50,659 nt of DNA from IMG/VR virus record IMGVR_UViG_3300023278_001015, positions 1 to 50,659 of that record; one strand, given 5' to 3'. Positions 40,848-48,343 of the stretch are shown one piece after another; the first letter of the stretch is position 1, and each line of letters starts with the position of its first letter. The notes beneath the pieces were generated by a model. That model was not told the origin of the DNA. It saw nothing but the letters and a program-made list of their open reading frames with translations, and made no database searches. The translations under genes and the position numbers were made by a program. This DNA is from a virus.

Positions 40848-42740
40848 TCATCGTACTGGACATGCACCGCCTTCGCAGTCATCAATCTCCACCTCGTCCA
40901 TCTCTAGCTGGGCTATTGACGTGATCGGTGTCACCGTATTACGCATCTCCAAGTATGTGCCTTCGTCAATCTCCTCCAGAGGAGCCTGCTTAAATCCATG
41001 CTCATTGTGAAGCAGGAATGATACAGACTTCACGTTCTTGAAGTTTTTGTCGAGCCACTCCTTGATGCCGTCCAGCTCTTCCTTACGATAGTAAATAGTA
41101 ACCGATACAGCGTTGTCAGACCACTCAGACTGTAGGCGCTTGATAACCTCTAATTGATCCAAGGCTGTCATGTCGTTAGCGAACATGGTTCCTTTAGGGA
41201 ACTTACATGGGAAGCTTACAACGATAGTAGACTTATCTTCTGTGCCATCAAAGTTTAGCACGAACTCCACAGGGTACCCGTGCTCCCTGGCGGCATGTGC
41301 CAGACTGCTATCAGCTGACATTCTGATTCGTCGAATGTAATATTCGCTGTATCCTGGATGCGCTCCTGGTGTAACGCCAGCAAGTAGACTAAGCGTTCCA
41401 GATGGCTTAACTGTTGTAAGTTTAATGGATGCTGGATATCCTGCCAGTTGAGAGTATTCTTTGTCATATGCTCTAATGTAGTCATAGCAATCCGACAACC
41501 AAGAACGCTGCTCTTCAGTAGCTTGCAGGTATCCAGTGACTCCAATACCCATACGCATGTTCTTGTGTACGATATCCTCGGTCTCCTTAACAGCGCATTT
41601 GATCGCCAAGCTATGCTTGTTAATTCTGTAAAGATAACGCGCAACTTTCTTAAGCTCTTCGTAGTGCTCAATATTAGGGAGATAAATCTCAGCCAAGCAA
41701 CACGTTTCGAAGTTAGCTAGAGATTGTTCTGCACACGGATTAAATCCTTGTACGTCTGGATCTGGGTACTGAACCTCGAATGTCCTGCCCATGCGTCGTG
41801 AAGCCTCTAGGTTAATGAGTCCGTATGGTTCTCCGTTACCGTTGTATCCTTCCCAGAACTCAGCGGGTAGTTTTGAGATATCATCACAAACGACAGAGTT
41901 GTTGCTCATCGCTCTCCAGTTAGGGATACCTCCTAGGTCCCAACGCTTTGCTTGCAAGTACTCTACATCATCGCAGTCTCCGATAGCGATCTGTGCAGAT
42001 CTACGGACGTTACCTGCTACAACGATTCTACCAATGATGTTCATTACATCGAGGCAGTCAACAGGACTGAGGCGCTGACCTGAATTCTTGTTTAAGATAT
42101 CATTTATCTCTTGCATACCCCAGACCAGATCCTCAGGTCCTGAAGCTGTCCCCCCGAACCCTTTAATGGCAGAGCCCTTGGATCGGATAAGATGTGTGGC
42201 ATATGTAAAGTCCTCACCTGTAAGAAATGAAGCCTCCAAGACGCGCTGTAAAAGCTCTACCCATCCCTCACGGCTGTCAGGCACGATAAAGTCTGCGTCG
42301 TTCTCGTCTATACGCTCTACCTTAACTCGGTTCTTAACCTTTGGTAGTTGGTATACATTCTCTCTCTGGATGTTAAACCCTACGCCTGAGCCAAGCATAA
42401 GCATTTCAAACGCCCATGTGAATGGACGAATAGGATCATCTACCACTACGAACGCGCAGTTTTGCAGAGACGGTAACCCCAATCGGTCAACCGTTTTAGT
42501 ACCTAGCTGCCAGAGAAATCGCCCTGCCACGGTGCCTTTCAGCTCCATCATTATCTTCTTCAGCTCACCCTCTTCGAATTGGGTAAAGCCTACGTTGAGT
42601 TGGTCGCGACACGCATCAATCACACGATTAACGGTGTCCTCCCACTCTTCTGTTTTGCCATCGGCAGTTTGTCTGGAATAGGTACGCTTATAGACAGCAT
42701 ACCCTACCTCGCCCCAAGGGACAAGTGAAGGATCATACAT
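40848..42740 (-). CDS. nrdJ: adenosylcobalamin-dependent ribonucleotide reductase (class II, monomeric)
   Basis: This 630-residue enzyme reduces ribonucleoside triphosphates to deoxy forms using a B12-derived radical. The active-site set is complete. Cys95 (SLQNCAFV) and Cys347 are the redox pair. Cys336 in FNPCAEQ is the thiyl-radical residue, with Glu338. Cys622/Cys627 in the tail CEGGACPVR are the shuttle pair. The spacing of 11 between Cys336 and Cys347 matches the Lactobacillus enzyme. SLLAGVTPGAHPGYSEYYIR is a family hallmark. It is shorter than the 739-residue reference. It stands apart from the replication operon behind a terminator. Confidence 0.92.
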   Translation of the reverse strand: MYDPSLVPWGEVGYAVYKRTYSRQTADGKTEEWEDTVNRVIDACRDQLNVGFTQFEEGELKKIMMELKGTVAGRFLWQLGTKTVDRLGLPSLQNCAFVVVDDPIRPFTWAFEMLMLGSGVGFNIQRENVYQLPKVKNRVKVERIDENDADFIVPDSREGWVELLQRVLEASFLTGEDFTYATHLIRSKGSAIKGFGGTASGPEDLVWGMQEINDILNKNSGQRLSPVDCLDVMNIIGRIVVAGNVRRSAQIAIGDCDDVEYLQAKRWDLGGIPNWRAMSNNSVVCDDISKLPAEFWEGYNGNGEPYGLINLEASRRMGRTFEVQYPDPDVQGFNPCAEQSLANFETCCLAEIYLPNIEHYEELKKVARYLYRINKHSLAIKCAVKETEDIVHKNMRMGIGVTGYLQATEEQRSWLSDCYDYIRAYDKEYSQLAGYPASIKLTTVKPSGTLSLLAGVTPGAHPGYSEYYIRRIRMSADSSLAHAAREHGYPVEFVLNFDGTEDKSTIVVSFPCKFPKGTMFANDMTALDQLEVIKRLQSEWSDNAVSVTIYYRKEELDGIKEWLDKNFKNVKSVSFLLHNEHGFKQAPLEEIDEGTYLEMRNTVTPITSIAQLEMDEVEIDDCEGGACPVR

Positions 42741-42766
42741 AATAAAAAAATTTAAAAATTAAAAAC

Positions 42767-42791
42767 GGACTACTAAGATAGTCAATAGTCC
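42767..42791 (-). terminator. terminator after the replication operon
   Basis: Read leftward, GGACTA pairs with TAGTCC around a 13-base loop, followed by a GTTTTTAATTTTT tract. It overlaps the end of the PD-(D/E)XK gene and separates it from the reductase. The downstream AT-rich stretch (minus-strand TAAATTTTTTT) may hold a weak reductase promoter. Confidence 0.6.
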
Positions 42792-43282
42792 TTAAAATAC
42801 TTCCACACCCTGTACGTTTCTAAAGACTTGAGGTCCAACAAGTTAAGTGTTGTTATGACATCCTCTCGGTCTTTTCGAGTGTACTTTTTCTTGTATGAAT
42901 CTCGCTTATGCGACACAAATACATCTTCCACGTTCTCCTCGCAATAAGACACTAGGTCTTCTCGATCAACGATACTAAATCCACCCTCCTCTGGCATGTC
43001 GAATGCTATGATTTTAGCACCCCCATACATCCAGCCTGGATTGCCAGCTACGTTTTTAAACTCACACCAAATCTCATCTGGTAGGTTGTTGCCTTTTACA
43101 TCCACCCCCCACTTCCCCTCTACGTCTTTGTGTTGCATCCAGAAGTCAACATGCAGGTGTACGTCATCTTTCCTTCCTGACTTTACGACCTGAAGACCTA
43201 AGTCTCTTGCCGCGCGTTCGAAGCGTACTTCAGCTACCCTTCCTGTTGAGAACGAATATCGTTTCCTGTTTTGACTTTGCAT
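42782..43282 (-). CDS. PD-(D/E)XK nuclease-like protein
   Basis: This 166-residue protein starts from the ATG at 43282; a TTG at 43306 would extend it by eight residues. The motif set fits a PD-(D/E)XK core: Glu18 in the first helix (GRVAEVRFERA), Asp46 in VHLHVDFW and Asp61-x-Lys63 in GVDVKGNN, followed by EIWCEFKNVAG. Its start lies 53 bases inside the upstream gene. It could be a repair or resolving nuclease, or a DNA-degrading enzyme. The exact substrate is not evident. Confidence 0.6.
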   Translation of the reverse strand: MQSQNRKRYSFSTGRVAEVRFERAARDLGLQVVKSGRKDDVHLHVDFWMQHKDVEGKWGVDVKGNNLPDEIWCEFKNVAGNPGWMYGGAKIIAFDMPEEGGFSIVDREDLVSYCEENVEDVFVSHKRDSYKKKYTRKDREDVITTLNLLDLKSLETYRVWKYFKDY

Positions 43283-43514
43283 CGTAGTTTGCTTCAGAGT
43301 GTTCAAATGAAGCCTCCTTTACAAGGTCTAGCTCCTGATCCATCATAACGCGAACGCCAGCAATCATATTAGCTATGTTGCCAGAGTCCTCACGGGGGTT
43401 TCCGTTTTCATCAAATAGCTCTTCAAAAAACTCATCAATGAGTTCATGAAGCCTTACGGTGGCTATTCTGTAGCTAGCTCCTAGCTGTTCCTTTGTTAGC
43501 TCGTTTTTTGCCAT
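43230..43514 (-). CDS. small acidic protein between two nuclease genes
   Basis: This 94-residue, mostly helical protein has an acidic centre (LIDEFFEELFDENGNPRED) and an IANMIAGVRVMMDQELDLV helix. No family is recognised. It overlaps the endonuclease I gene by 41 bases and the next nuclease gene by 53, so all three are translated together. It might be a partner or inhibitor of one of the nucleases, which is a guess from position. Confidence 0.6.
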   Translation of the reverse strand: MAKNELTKEQLGASYRIATVRLHELIDEFFEELFDENGNPREDSGNIANMIAGVRVMMDQELDLVKEASFEHSEANYDAKSKQETIFVLNRKGS

Positions 43515-43962
43515 ATCCTAATTCTTTAAGTTTTACTATAGCCTGCTCAATCTGGTGTTTGTTTTTACAGATGAACAAAGCTGGGACTGGTTCTCCTGAG
43601 TCTATCAAGTGCTTAAGGAATAGCTTCCAACGCATCGGAAAGTCATGATGCGAAGGAGTGTACCCTTTGGTTTCGATAATCCATTCTCCGTTTGGTCCTA
43701 CGAAGTCTGGAGTGTATTTAATGGGAAGGACTATAGCATCAGTACGATCCGATAAGTCTTTCCGCTTGGTAGTCATCTTCAAGTAAGTTCCTGGATACCT
43801 AAACTTCTCCATGAGCATGTACTCATGAGTCTCGTAGGTGAAGCTAAGCTTATGCTCAGACAATAAATCTGCACATGTCTTCTCTAATCCGCTTTTATAC
43901 TTACCTAAATTGCGCTTTTTTGCTGATTTACGCTTAGGGGTCCCGCTTTTCTGTCGTTTCAC
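43474..43962 (-). CDS. endonuclease I-type Holliday junction resolvase
   Basis: This 162-residue protein matches T7 gp3-like endonuclease I. The motifs KYKSGLEKTCADLLSEH (Glu27), YTPDFVGPNGEW (Asp86) and IIETKG (Glu97, Lys99) reproduce the T7 catalytic set Glu20, Asp55, Glu65, Lys67. A GTG start is used; an in-frame TGA lies just before it and no ATG is near. The N-terminus is very basic. It cleaves branched DNA so that concatemers can be packaged. It follows the primase-helicase by 17 bases. Confidence 0.82.
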   Translation of the reverse strand: MKRQKSGTPKRKSAKKRNLGKYKSGLEKTCADLLSEHKLSFTYETHEYMLMEKFRYPGTYLKMTTKRKDLSDRTDAIVLPIKYTPDFVGPNGEWIIETKGYTPSHHDFPMRWKLFLKHLIDSGEPVPALFICKNKHQIEQAIVKLKELGYGKKRANKGTARS

Positions 43963-43979
43963 TCAGGCTAAGTTACAGC

Positions 43980-45797
43980 CTAATTGTCTAAAAACGAAGA
44001 GTTCATGGGAAAAACAAAGGGCTCTTGCTTGCCCCCCTCTAAATCAACAGATTCAAACATCATTTTCTGAGTCTTAAAAGCACGGAATCCAGTTCTGGTT
44101 GTGTTCATTTCAAGGCGGAACGGTTCTTCAAGCGGGGTAGGCTCGCCTCCTGTTTCTACATCACGCACCTTACGTACATGAAACTCTGTAATCTTGCGCT
44201 CCGCAGGGACTGGATGCTGCACCTTTCTGTGAACCGTTAAGAACGAGTCAGCTCGGTTTACAAACTTACCCCCACCTTCAGTATCTTCAGCGTATGGAGC
44301 GACAGGTAACCCGTCCTCACCCTTGATCCGCTGTGAGGCTGTAACGGCATGCATGTTTAACCACACCGCAATGTTATTTGCTGTAGAGAATGTAAGGAAC
44401 TCAGAGGCCGCTTCGTAGTGATACTCGTGTACACCGATACCTGACTTACCCATGTCGAGCTTGAGACTGTTGTACGGGTCAATAAATACAGCATCTACCT
44501 CCTGCTGCTTCATTACCTTTTCAAGGAACACCATTATATCTGAGTAGCTGTAAACTTGTTTGTTGCTGATTACAGTAAAGTGTTTTCCGACCCACTCATA
44601 AGCCTTCTTGCGCTCCATGTAGTTCATAGAACTAATTGGCTTGTTTAAGGCAAATTGTATAAGAGACATCTTTAGAGAAGCCGTGCGGTTTTCTGATGAA
44701 TAAACAACCCATTTCCATCCATGCCTTACGGTAGCGTTAACCATAAGGTACAAGGCTACAGTGGTCTTACCGACATTACTATGCCCATTGATGATAGTGA
44801 ACTCTCGCTTGTACCTGAAGTACTGGTCGAGATCCTTATCACCAGTGTCCAAACCTACAGGTATGCGCCCATTTGCATAGTCATCAATCCATCTGAAGTC
44901 CTCGTCATCTGAAGATATGAAGGACATGTCCCCATCATTCACCAACATCTCACGCTGCGCCTTCTTCTCGTCGTCGATAGTAGCTCGTATAGGGTCTTGC
45001 TTGCCCTTCTCGATAGCGTCCCGTATGGTGTTTACGGTGTGTTTCTCGTCGTCTACATCGCGCTTGAGTATCTCACGGGTTAGTACACGCACTACCTCGT
45101 CCTCTTCCATACGTCCAGCGGCTACATATCCACCGCACAGCCTAGCGGCACGAAGCAGGGTAGCGTGTTTCTCCCCGTCATCGCACTGACGTATCATACG
45201 TGCGGCTAGATTTAACTTTAAGTAATCCGTGTAAACCCCTGATTGTGAGACAGCTACCTGTGATTCACTCTTTTCTGTAGCGAATGCTCCGAAGGTAGAT
45301 GATTCATCTTTGATGATGATGTCTGGGTCGTATGACTCGAAGCATGCACGGGATTCGTTGATGCCTGACTCGTCTACCTCTAGGTCGTACTGCTTACCGA
45401 AGTATGTGCGCAACGCACGGAAGTGATCACGATGACGCTCAGGATGCGTTATCTTAACTAATGCCTTAAGCCCATCACCCGACGGAGATACCCAGCAGCT
45501 GTATACATACGGGTCGGTACTGAGAAGAGCCTTGGATACACTAACATCAATGTGATCGAAATCCAAAACAATGTATCCGCTATGTTTTTCAATTGACTGG
45601 TCTTTTCTGTCGCCAAACTCACCGCTGAACAATACAACGGGTAGGCTTTTTTTGAAATCTTTTTCTCCACCACGAACAGCTTCAATCGTTGGCGCAGAAG
45701 TCCCCTCCTGTATTCTTTTGAGGGCAGTCACAATCGGAATCACATGGGCATCCGCCTTGGACTTCTTGTACAGGTCTTTGTATATCGTTACGTTCAT
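43980..45797 (-). CDS. AEP-type primase fused to DnaB-like helicase
   Basis: This 605-residue replication enzyme has an N-terminal domain of the BT4734/VirE-N archaeo-eukaryotic primase kind. YIVLDFDHID holds the catalytic Asp79 and Asp81, and VSPSGDGLKALVKI follows near residue 103. The C-terminal RecA-like helicase has Walker A GHSNVGKTT (338-346) and Walker B VDAVFID (Asp440). Such fusions synthesise primers and unwind DNA at the fork. The start at 45797 is required for the N-terminal fold and causes a 116-base overlap with the DUF3310 gene. Confidence 0.85.
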   Translation of the reverse strand: MNVTIYKDLYKKSKADAHVIPIVTALKRIQEGTSAPTIEAVRGGEKDFKKSLPVVLFSGEFGDRKDQSIEKHSGYIVLDFDHIDVSVSKALLSTDPYVYSCWVSPSGDGLKALVKITHPERHRDHFRALRTYFGKQYDLEVDESGINESRACFESYDPDIIIKDESSTFGAFATEKSESQVAVSQSGVYTDYLKLNLAARMIRQCDDGEKHATLLRAARLCGGYVAAGRMEEDEVVRVLTREILKRDVDDEKHTVNTIRDAIEKGKQDPIRATIDDEKKAQREMLVNDGDMSFISSDDEDFRWIDDYANGRIPVGLDTGDKDLDQYFRYKREFTIINGHSNVGKTTVALYLMVNATVRHGWKWVVYSSENRTASLKMSLIQFALNKPISSMNYMERKKAYEWVGKHFTVISNKQVYSYSDIMVFLEKVMKQQEVDAVFIDPYNSLKLDMGKSGIGVHEYHYEAASEFLTFSTANNIAVWLNMHAVTASQRIKGEDGLPVAPYAEDTEGGGKFVNRADSFLTVHRKVQHPVPAERKITEFHVRKVRDVETGGEPTPLEEPFRLEMNTTRTGFRAFKTQKMMFESVDLEGGKQEPFVFPMNSSFLDN

Positions 45798-46002
45798 CCG
45801 AGTATTTGTATTCGAGTAGTAGATTTAAATAATGGATAGCCTTAAGGACATCCTCCTTGCCGTTCTTGAATTCGTGTCGGCATACGTATTTAATTACATT
45901 CCCCTCTATGAAGGGTATGTCATTGGCTGCTATGAAGTCAGTGGGCTGAATCTTCATTTCCTTGTAGTGCTTACCGCCTACTTGTTTGTCGCTATGTTTC
46001 AT
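45682..46002 (-). CDS. DUF3310 protein with cysteine-rich tail
   Basis: This 106-residue protein has the DUF3310 signature: GGKHYKEMKIQPTDFIAAN, then EGNVIKYVCRHEFKNGKEDV and KAIHYLNLLLEYK. The family is common in phages, usually close to replication genes, and has no proven activity. The last 35 residues are an extra, cysteine-rich tail (GGCPCDSDCDCPQ) encoded in the region that also encodes the start of the primase-helicase in another frame. Whether the tail is functional is open. Confidence 0.75.
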   Translation of the reverse strand: MKHSDKQVGGKHYKEMKIQPTDFIAANDIPFIEGNVIKYVCRHEFKNGKEDVLKAIHYLNLLLEYKYSDERNDIQRPVQEVQGGCPCDSDCDCPQKNTGGDFCAND

Positions 46003-46240
46003 TTGGTCGTGATGTTACTCCAACTTGTTTTATCGAAGTTATGGAATCAATCACAATGGTCTTGTTCTTAGCCTTGGCTGTGAATAGTTCCCTCTCAAGC
46101 CTAGACATTGTTTTACCATCGTTCTTCATGATGTCTATAGGTTCGTTGTACTGGCTTACGATCCACACGCTTCTAGACTGTGGTCGCTTATTCTTAATCG
46201 TAGTGACCTTTGCGGTCATAGAGTATATAGGTCGTCCCAT
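45992..46240 (-). CDS. small conserved-looking protein of unknown function
   Basis: This 82-residue protein starts from the ATG at 46240 (MGRPIYSMTAKV). A GTG at 46279 would add 13 residues but would run through a hairpin. It is basic and beta-rich (SVWIVSQYNEPI, NKTIVIDSITSIKQVGV). No family is recognised. It overlaps the DUF3310 start by 11 bases and so belongs to the replication operon. Confidence 0.6.
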   Translation of the reverse strand: MGRPIYSMTAKVTTIKNKRPQSRSVWIVSQYNEPIDIMKNDGKTMSRLERELFTAKAKNKTIVIDSITSIKQVGVTSRPNET

Positions 46241-46258
46241 GATATTAAAGGAAAGAAA

Positions 46259-46282
46259 GGGGCAGAGCTTTCGCTCCACCCC
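46259..46282 (-). terminator. hairpin with GNRA loop inside the replication operon
   Basis: Read leftward, GGGGTGGAGC and GCTCTGCCCC form a ten-pair stem with two mismatches and a GAAA loop, followed by TTTCTTTCC. It could attenuate transcription between the SSB-like gene and the downstream genes, or stabilise the upstream mRNA end. The tract after it is only partly T rich. Confidence 0.45.
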
Positions 46283-46305
46283 CCATATCCTGCTAAAACA
46301 ACCTG

Positions 46306-46608
46306 TTAGAACGGAAGGTCAGACGACCCCTCGGATTTAGTTGCTGTTCGACGCTCTTGCGCCGCTTCACTGTTAGGATCCCATACACTTAGGCATGGCT
46401 TGCCATTCTTCGACATAAATAGTCGAAATCTAACGTTGCCGCCCTGTCCCTGTGCATCACGCTTGGTGGTGTACTGGTCGATGGCATCCTTAAGCTCGTT
46501 GTCCTTGAGGCGGAAAGACCACCCCATCAACTCGCCATTGTCATTGTAGCTTGGCTCATCGGCCCAGCCTACTAGTACGCTTTCGTACTTCTTTGTTTGT
46601 TCACTCAT
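46306..46608 (-). CDS. candidate single-strand DNA-binding protein with SSB-like tip
   Basis: This 100-residue protein ends in GSSDLPF, like the acidic DDIPF/DDLPF tip by which bacterial SSBs recruit replication and repair proteins. The body has beta-type segments (YESVLVGWADEP, GNVRFRLFMSKNGKP, LSVWDP) compatible with a small OB fold, and a disordered linker before the tip. Its neighbours are an exonuclease, an annealing protein and the primase-helicase. No SSB domain match can be shown by eye, so the assignment rests on tip, size and context. Confidence 0.55.
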   Translation of the reverse strand: MSEQTKKYESVLVGWADEPSYNDNGELMGWSFRLKDNELKDAIDQYTTKRDAQGQGGNVRFRLFMSKNGKPCLSVWDPNSEAAQERRTATKSEGSSDLPF

Positions 46609-46694
46609 TTGTAGAGAAAGTTAGTAAATAAGACATGAAAAATAATTGCACCTGCAATAAGAAAAGTTCGTTTGATTAATTTTTTATACTTCAT
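46605..46694 (-). CDS. 29-residue single-pass membrane peptide
   Basis: A 29-codon frame reads MKYKKLIKRTFLIAGAII, followed by FHVLFTNFLYK. The N-terminus is basic and the following 18 or so residues are hydrophobic, so it would insert in the inner membrane. It starts 11 bases inside the exonuclease gene and its TGA overlaps the next ATG (ATGA). It thus exactly fills the only gap in this part of the operon. The function is unknown. Confidence 0.5.
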   Translation of the reverse strand: MKYKKLIKRTFLIAGAIIFHVLFTNFLYK

Positions 46695-47466
46695 AGTTTA
46701 GGTAATCTGTTTGTGGATTATAGTCTTGCTCAAGGAAGTTGGTGATACGCTTGAGTGCATCATGGAACTTCATCTCTCCTGTAAACAGGGTGGAGTCAGA
46801 GCATTTAACGAGGGCAGGAAGGTACGGGTAAGTTTTCTCCTGTACAACCCAATAGAAATCTTTTATTCCAAACACCTGTGTGTAGATGTAAGCTTGGATA
46901 TCATATGAGAAGTCCTTGATAGCATACCGAAACTTCTCCGAGCTACGCGCTGACTTACTATCGCTGATGAATCCATCGCCTAAGCAGTCGAGGAATCCCT
47001 TCACTTGTATGCCGTGTAGCTCTTCGAGGAATCCTACCTGATAGTCACCCTTGAGGTGAGAGTCAAGCAAACCGCATGTAGCTAGCCTGTCGATCATATC
47101 GTTAGCCATCTTCCACTCATCGCCTGACACAATTGTCTTGCCTTCCTCAGCCGCTTCCTCTTTAATTTCCTTCAGCTTAGCCTTGTATTCAGCAGTAAGT
47201 GTAGGCTTCTTGGAGGCTTGAGCCTTGTCGGATAGAGTGGTTACGATGGAAGACGGAGACATGACCGTGTACTTCTCGAATGCTTTGTCCCGTTCGAACA
47301 ACAGCATATCGTACATAGTCCCGAACTCTAGCGCATCTGATTTGTATTTGACTTCCCCCTTCATGTAGCGATCGAACTGAGCCATATCGCCTAGGGCTTG
47401 CTTGAGAGACGAGTACGACAAGTGAGACTTGCCATACCGCTCCATTAATTTATCTGATATATTCAT
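46684..47466 (-). CDS. RecE/DUF3799-type PD-(D/E)XK exonuclease
   Basis: This 260-residue nuclease has the motifs GFLDCLGDGFISDSKSA (Asp160, Asp169, Lys171) and SYDIQAYIYTQVFG (Gln191, Tyr195, the QxxxY motif), as in the RecB/Cas4/RecE-like DUF3799 family. An upstream GFLEEL supplies a candidate Glu148. These enzymes resect duplex ends to expose 3' strands. Two genes upstream lies a strand-annealing protein, giving a Red/RecET-like pair. Its ATG overlaps the preceding stop (ATGA). Confidence 0.8.
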   Translation of the reverse strand: MNISDKLMERYGKSHLSYSSLKQALGDMAQFDRYMKGEVKYKSDALEFGTMYDMLLFERDKAFEKYTVMSPSSIVTTLSDKAQASKKPTLTAEYKAKLKEIKEEAAEEGKTIVSGDEWKMANDMIDRLATCGLLDSHLKGDYQVGFLEELHGIQVKGFLDCLGDGFISDSKSARSSEKFRYAIKDFSYDIQAYIYTQVFGIKDFYWVVQEKTYPYLPALVKCSDSTLFTGEMKFHDALKRITNFLEQDYNPQTDYLNYEV

Positions 47467-47771
47467 TGGTCTTCGTATAATGGTGTGCCGTCTTCAAGCA
47501 TGTATTCGTAGGTTTCTATCTCAGCCCAGTGTGTGGGCTTTCCAGCAGTACACCAAAAGGTTTTACCCTTCGTGTTGATGTGATACTCTGCGATGTCTAT
47601 ATCACCCAGGAAGTCTTTGTGCTTAATGAAGTATAACCCTGTACATATTGGCTGTTCTTTATCATTATCAACCCAGTGCTTAGGCATCCTAGCCGTGAGA
47701 CACTGACGTCGAAAACTTGAGAACGTAGCTATGTTAGTTAGCTTACGGTTTAGTACTGGGTACTTGCTCAT
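47463..47771 (-). CDS. DUF551-like small protein
   Basis: This 102-residue protein has the DUF551 layout: PICTGLYFIKHKDF in the middle and a closing GKPTHWAEI, the THWMPLP-like end of that family. The role of the family in phages is unknown. It sits between the annealing protein and the exonuclease with ATGA overlaps on both sides. Confidence 0.55.
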   Translation of the reverse strand: MSKYPVLNRKLTNIATFSSFRRQCLTARMPKHWVDNDKEQPICTGLYFIKHKDFLGDIDIAEYHINTKGKTFWCTAGKPTHWAEIETYEYMLEDGTPLYEDQ

Positions 47772-48343
47772 CGCACAAACTTCTGTAATCCAGACATTTG
47801 CTTGTCAGTAAGGCTACCTCCGTACTTACCTACGATAGACTCATATGCTTTCTTCTTGTCGGTCTGCGACTTGATGTAAGCAACAGCTTTATCCATGATG
47901 TTTTCAGGTGGGTCAGTATCAAACTTCTCCTGTACTTTCTTGATCATCTTCTCAGCCTTGGCAGGTGCGGCAGGTGCAGCTGTATCTTGCTTAGCGATAG
48001 CATCAGAAACCTCGTTAGCTGAAGCGATTGATGTATCAATACCAATACCCAACATGGCTAATGCACGACCGATAGCTGATGTCTCGCAGTTCTCTACGTA
48101 GCTAGTCTTGTTGATGTTACTACTGCCCTGCACTTCATGTGCATGACCTACTGATATGATGCGATTGTCAGCGTCTACAATAGACGCCTTGCATACACAC
48201 TGAGCTTCGTCTAGCACAGTAAACTCTGTGATAAGACTCCAGTTCTTGTACTGTTCCTCCTGTCGGAAGAACTTGATTCGTTCGTTGACCTCAACGTACT
48301 GTTTGCCACGAATGTTCGTGGTCTTGAATTTGTAATTACTCAT
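47768..48343 (-). CDS. single-strand annealing recombinase-like protein
   Basis: This 191-residue protein has a conserved core: KQYVEVNERIKFFR, NWSLITEFTVL, INKTSYVENCETSAIG and RALAMLGIGI. The TSAIGRALA segment is typical of phage annealing proteins of the Rad52/Erf-like superfamily as I recall them. An alanine/lysine linker leads to a short C-terminal helical domain (KAYESIVGKYGGSLTDKQ). It would anneal strands produced by the exonuclease. The exact subfamily cannot be settled by eye. Confidence 0.7.
   Translation of the reverse strand: MSNYKFKTTNIRGKQYVEVNERIKFFRQEEQYKNWSLITEFTVLDEAQCVCKASIVDADNRIISVGHAHEVQGSSNINKTSYVENCETSAIGRALAMLGIGIDTSIASANEVSDAIAKQDTAAPAAPAKAEKMIKKVQEKFDTDPPENIMDKAVAYIKSQTDKKKAYESIVGKYGGSLTDKQMSGLQKFVR

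Noticed and set aside
42088-42681. Rightward 197-codon frame opposite the ribonucleotide reductase
   Set aside because: It is complementary to highly conserved nrdJ catalytic sequence and has the serine/arginine/proline-rich look of antisense translation.
42741-42766. Cobalamin riboswitch before nrdJ
   Set aside because: The reductase leader is too short and AT rich to hold the conserved B12-box fold.
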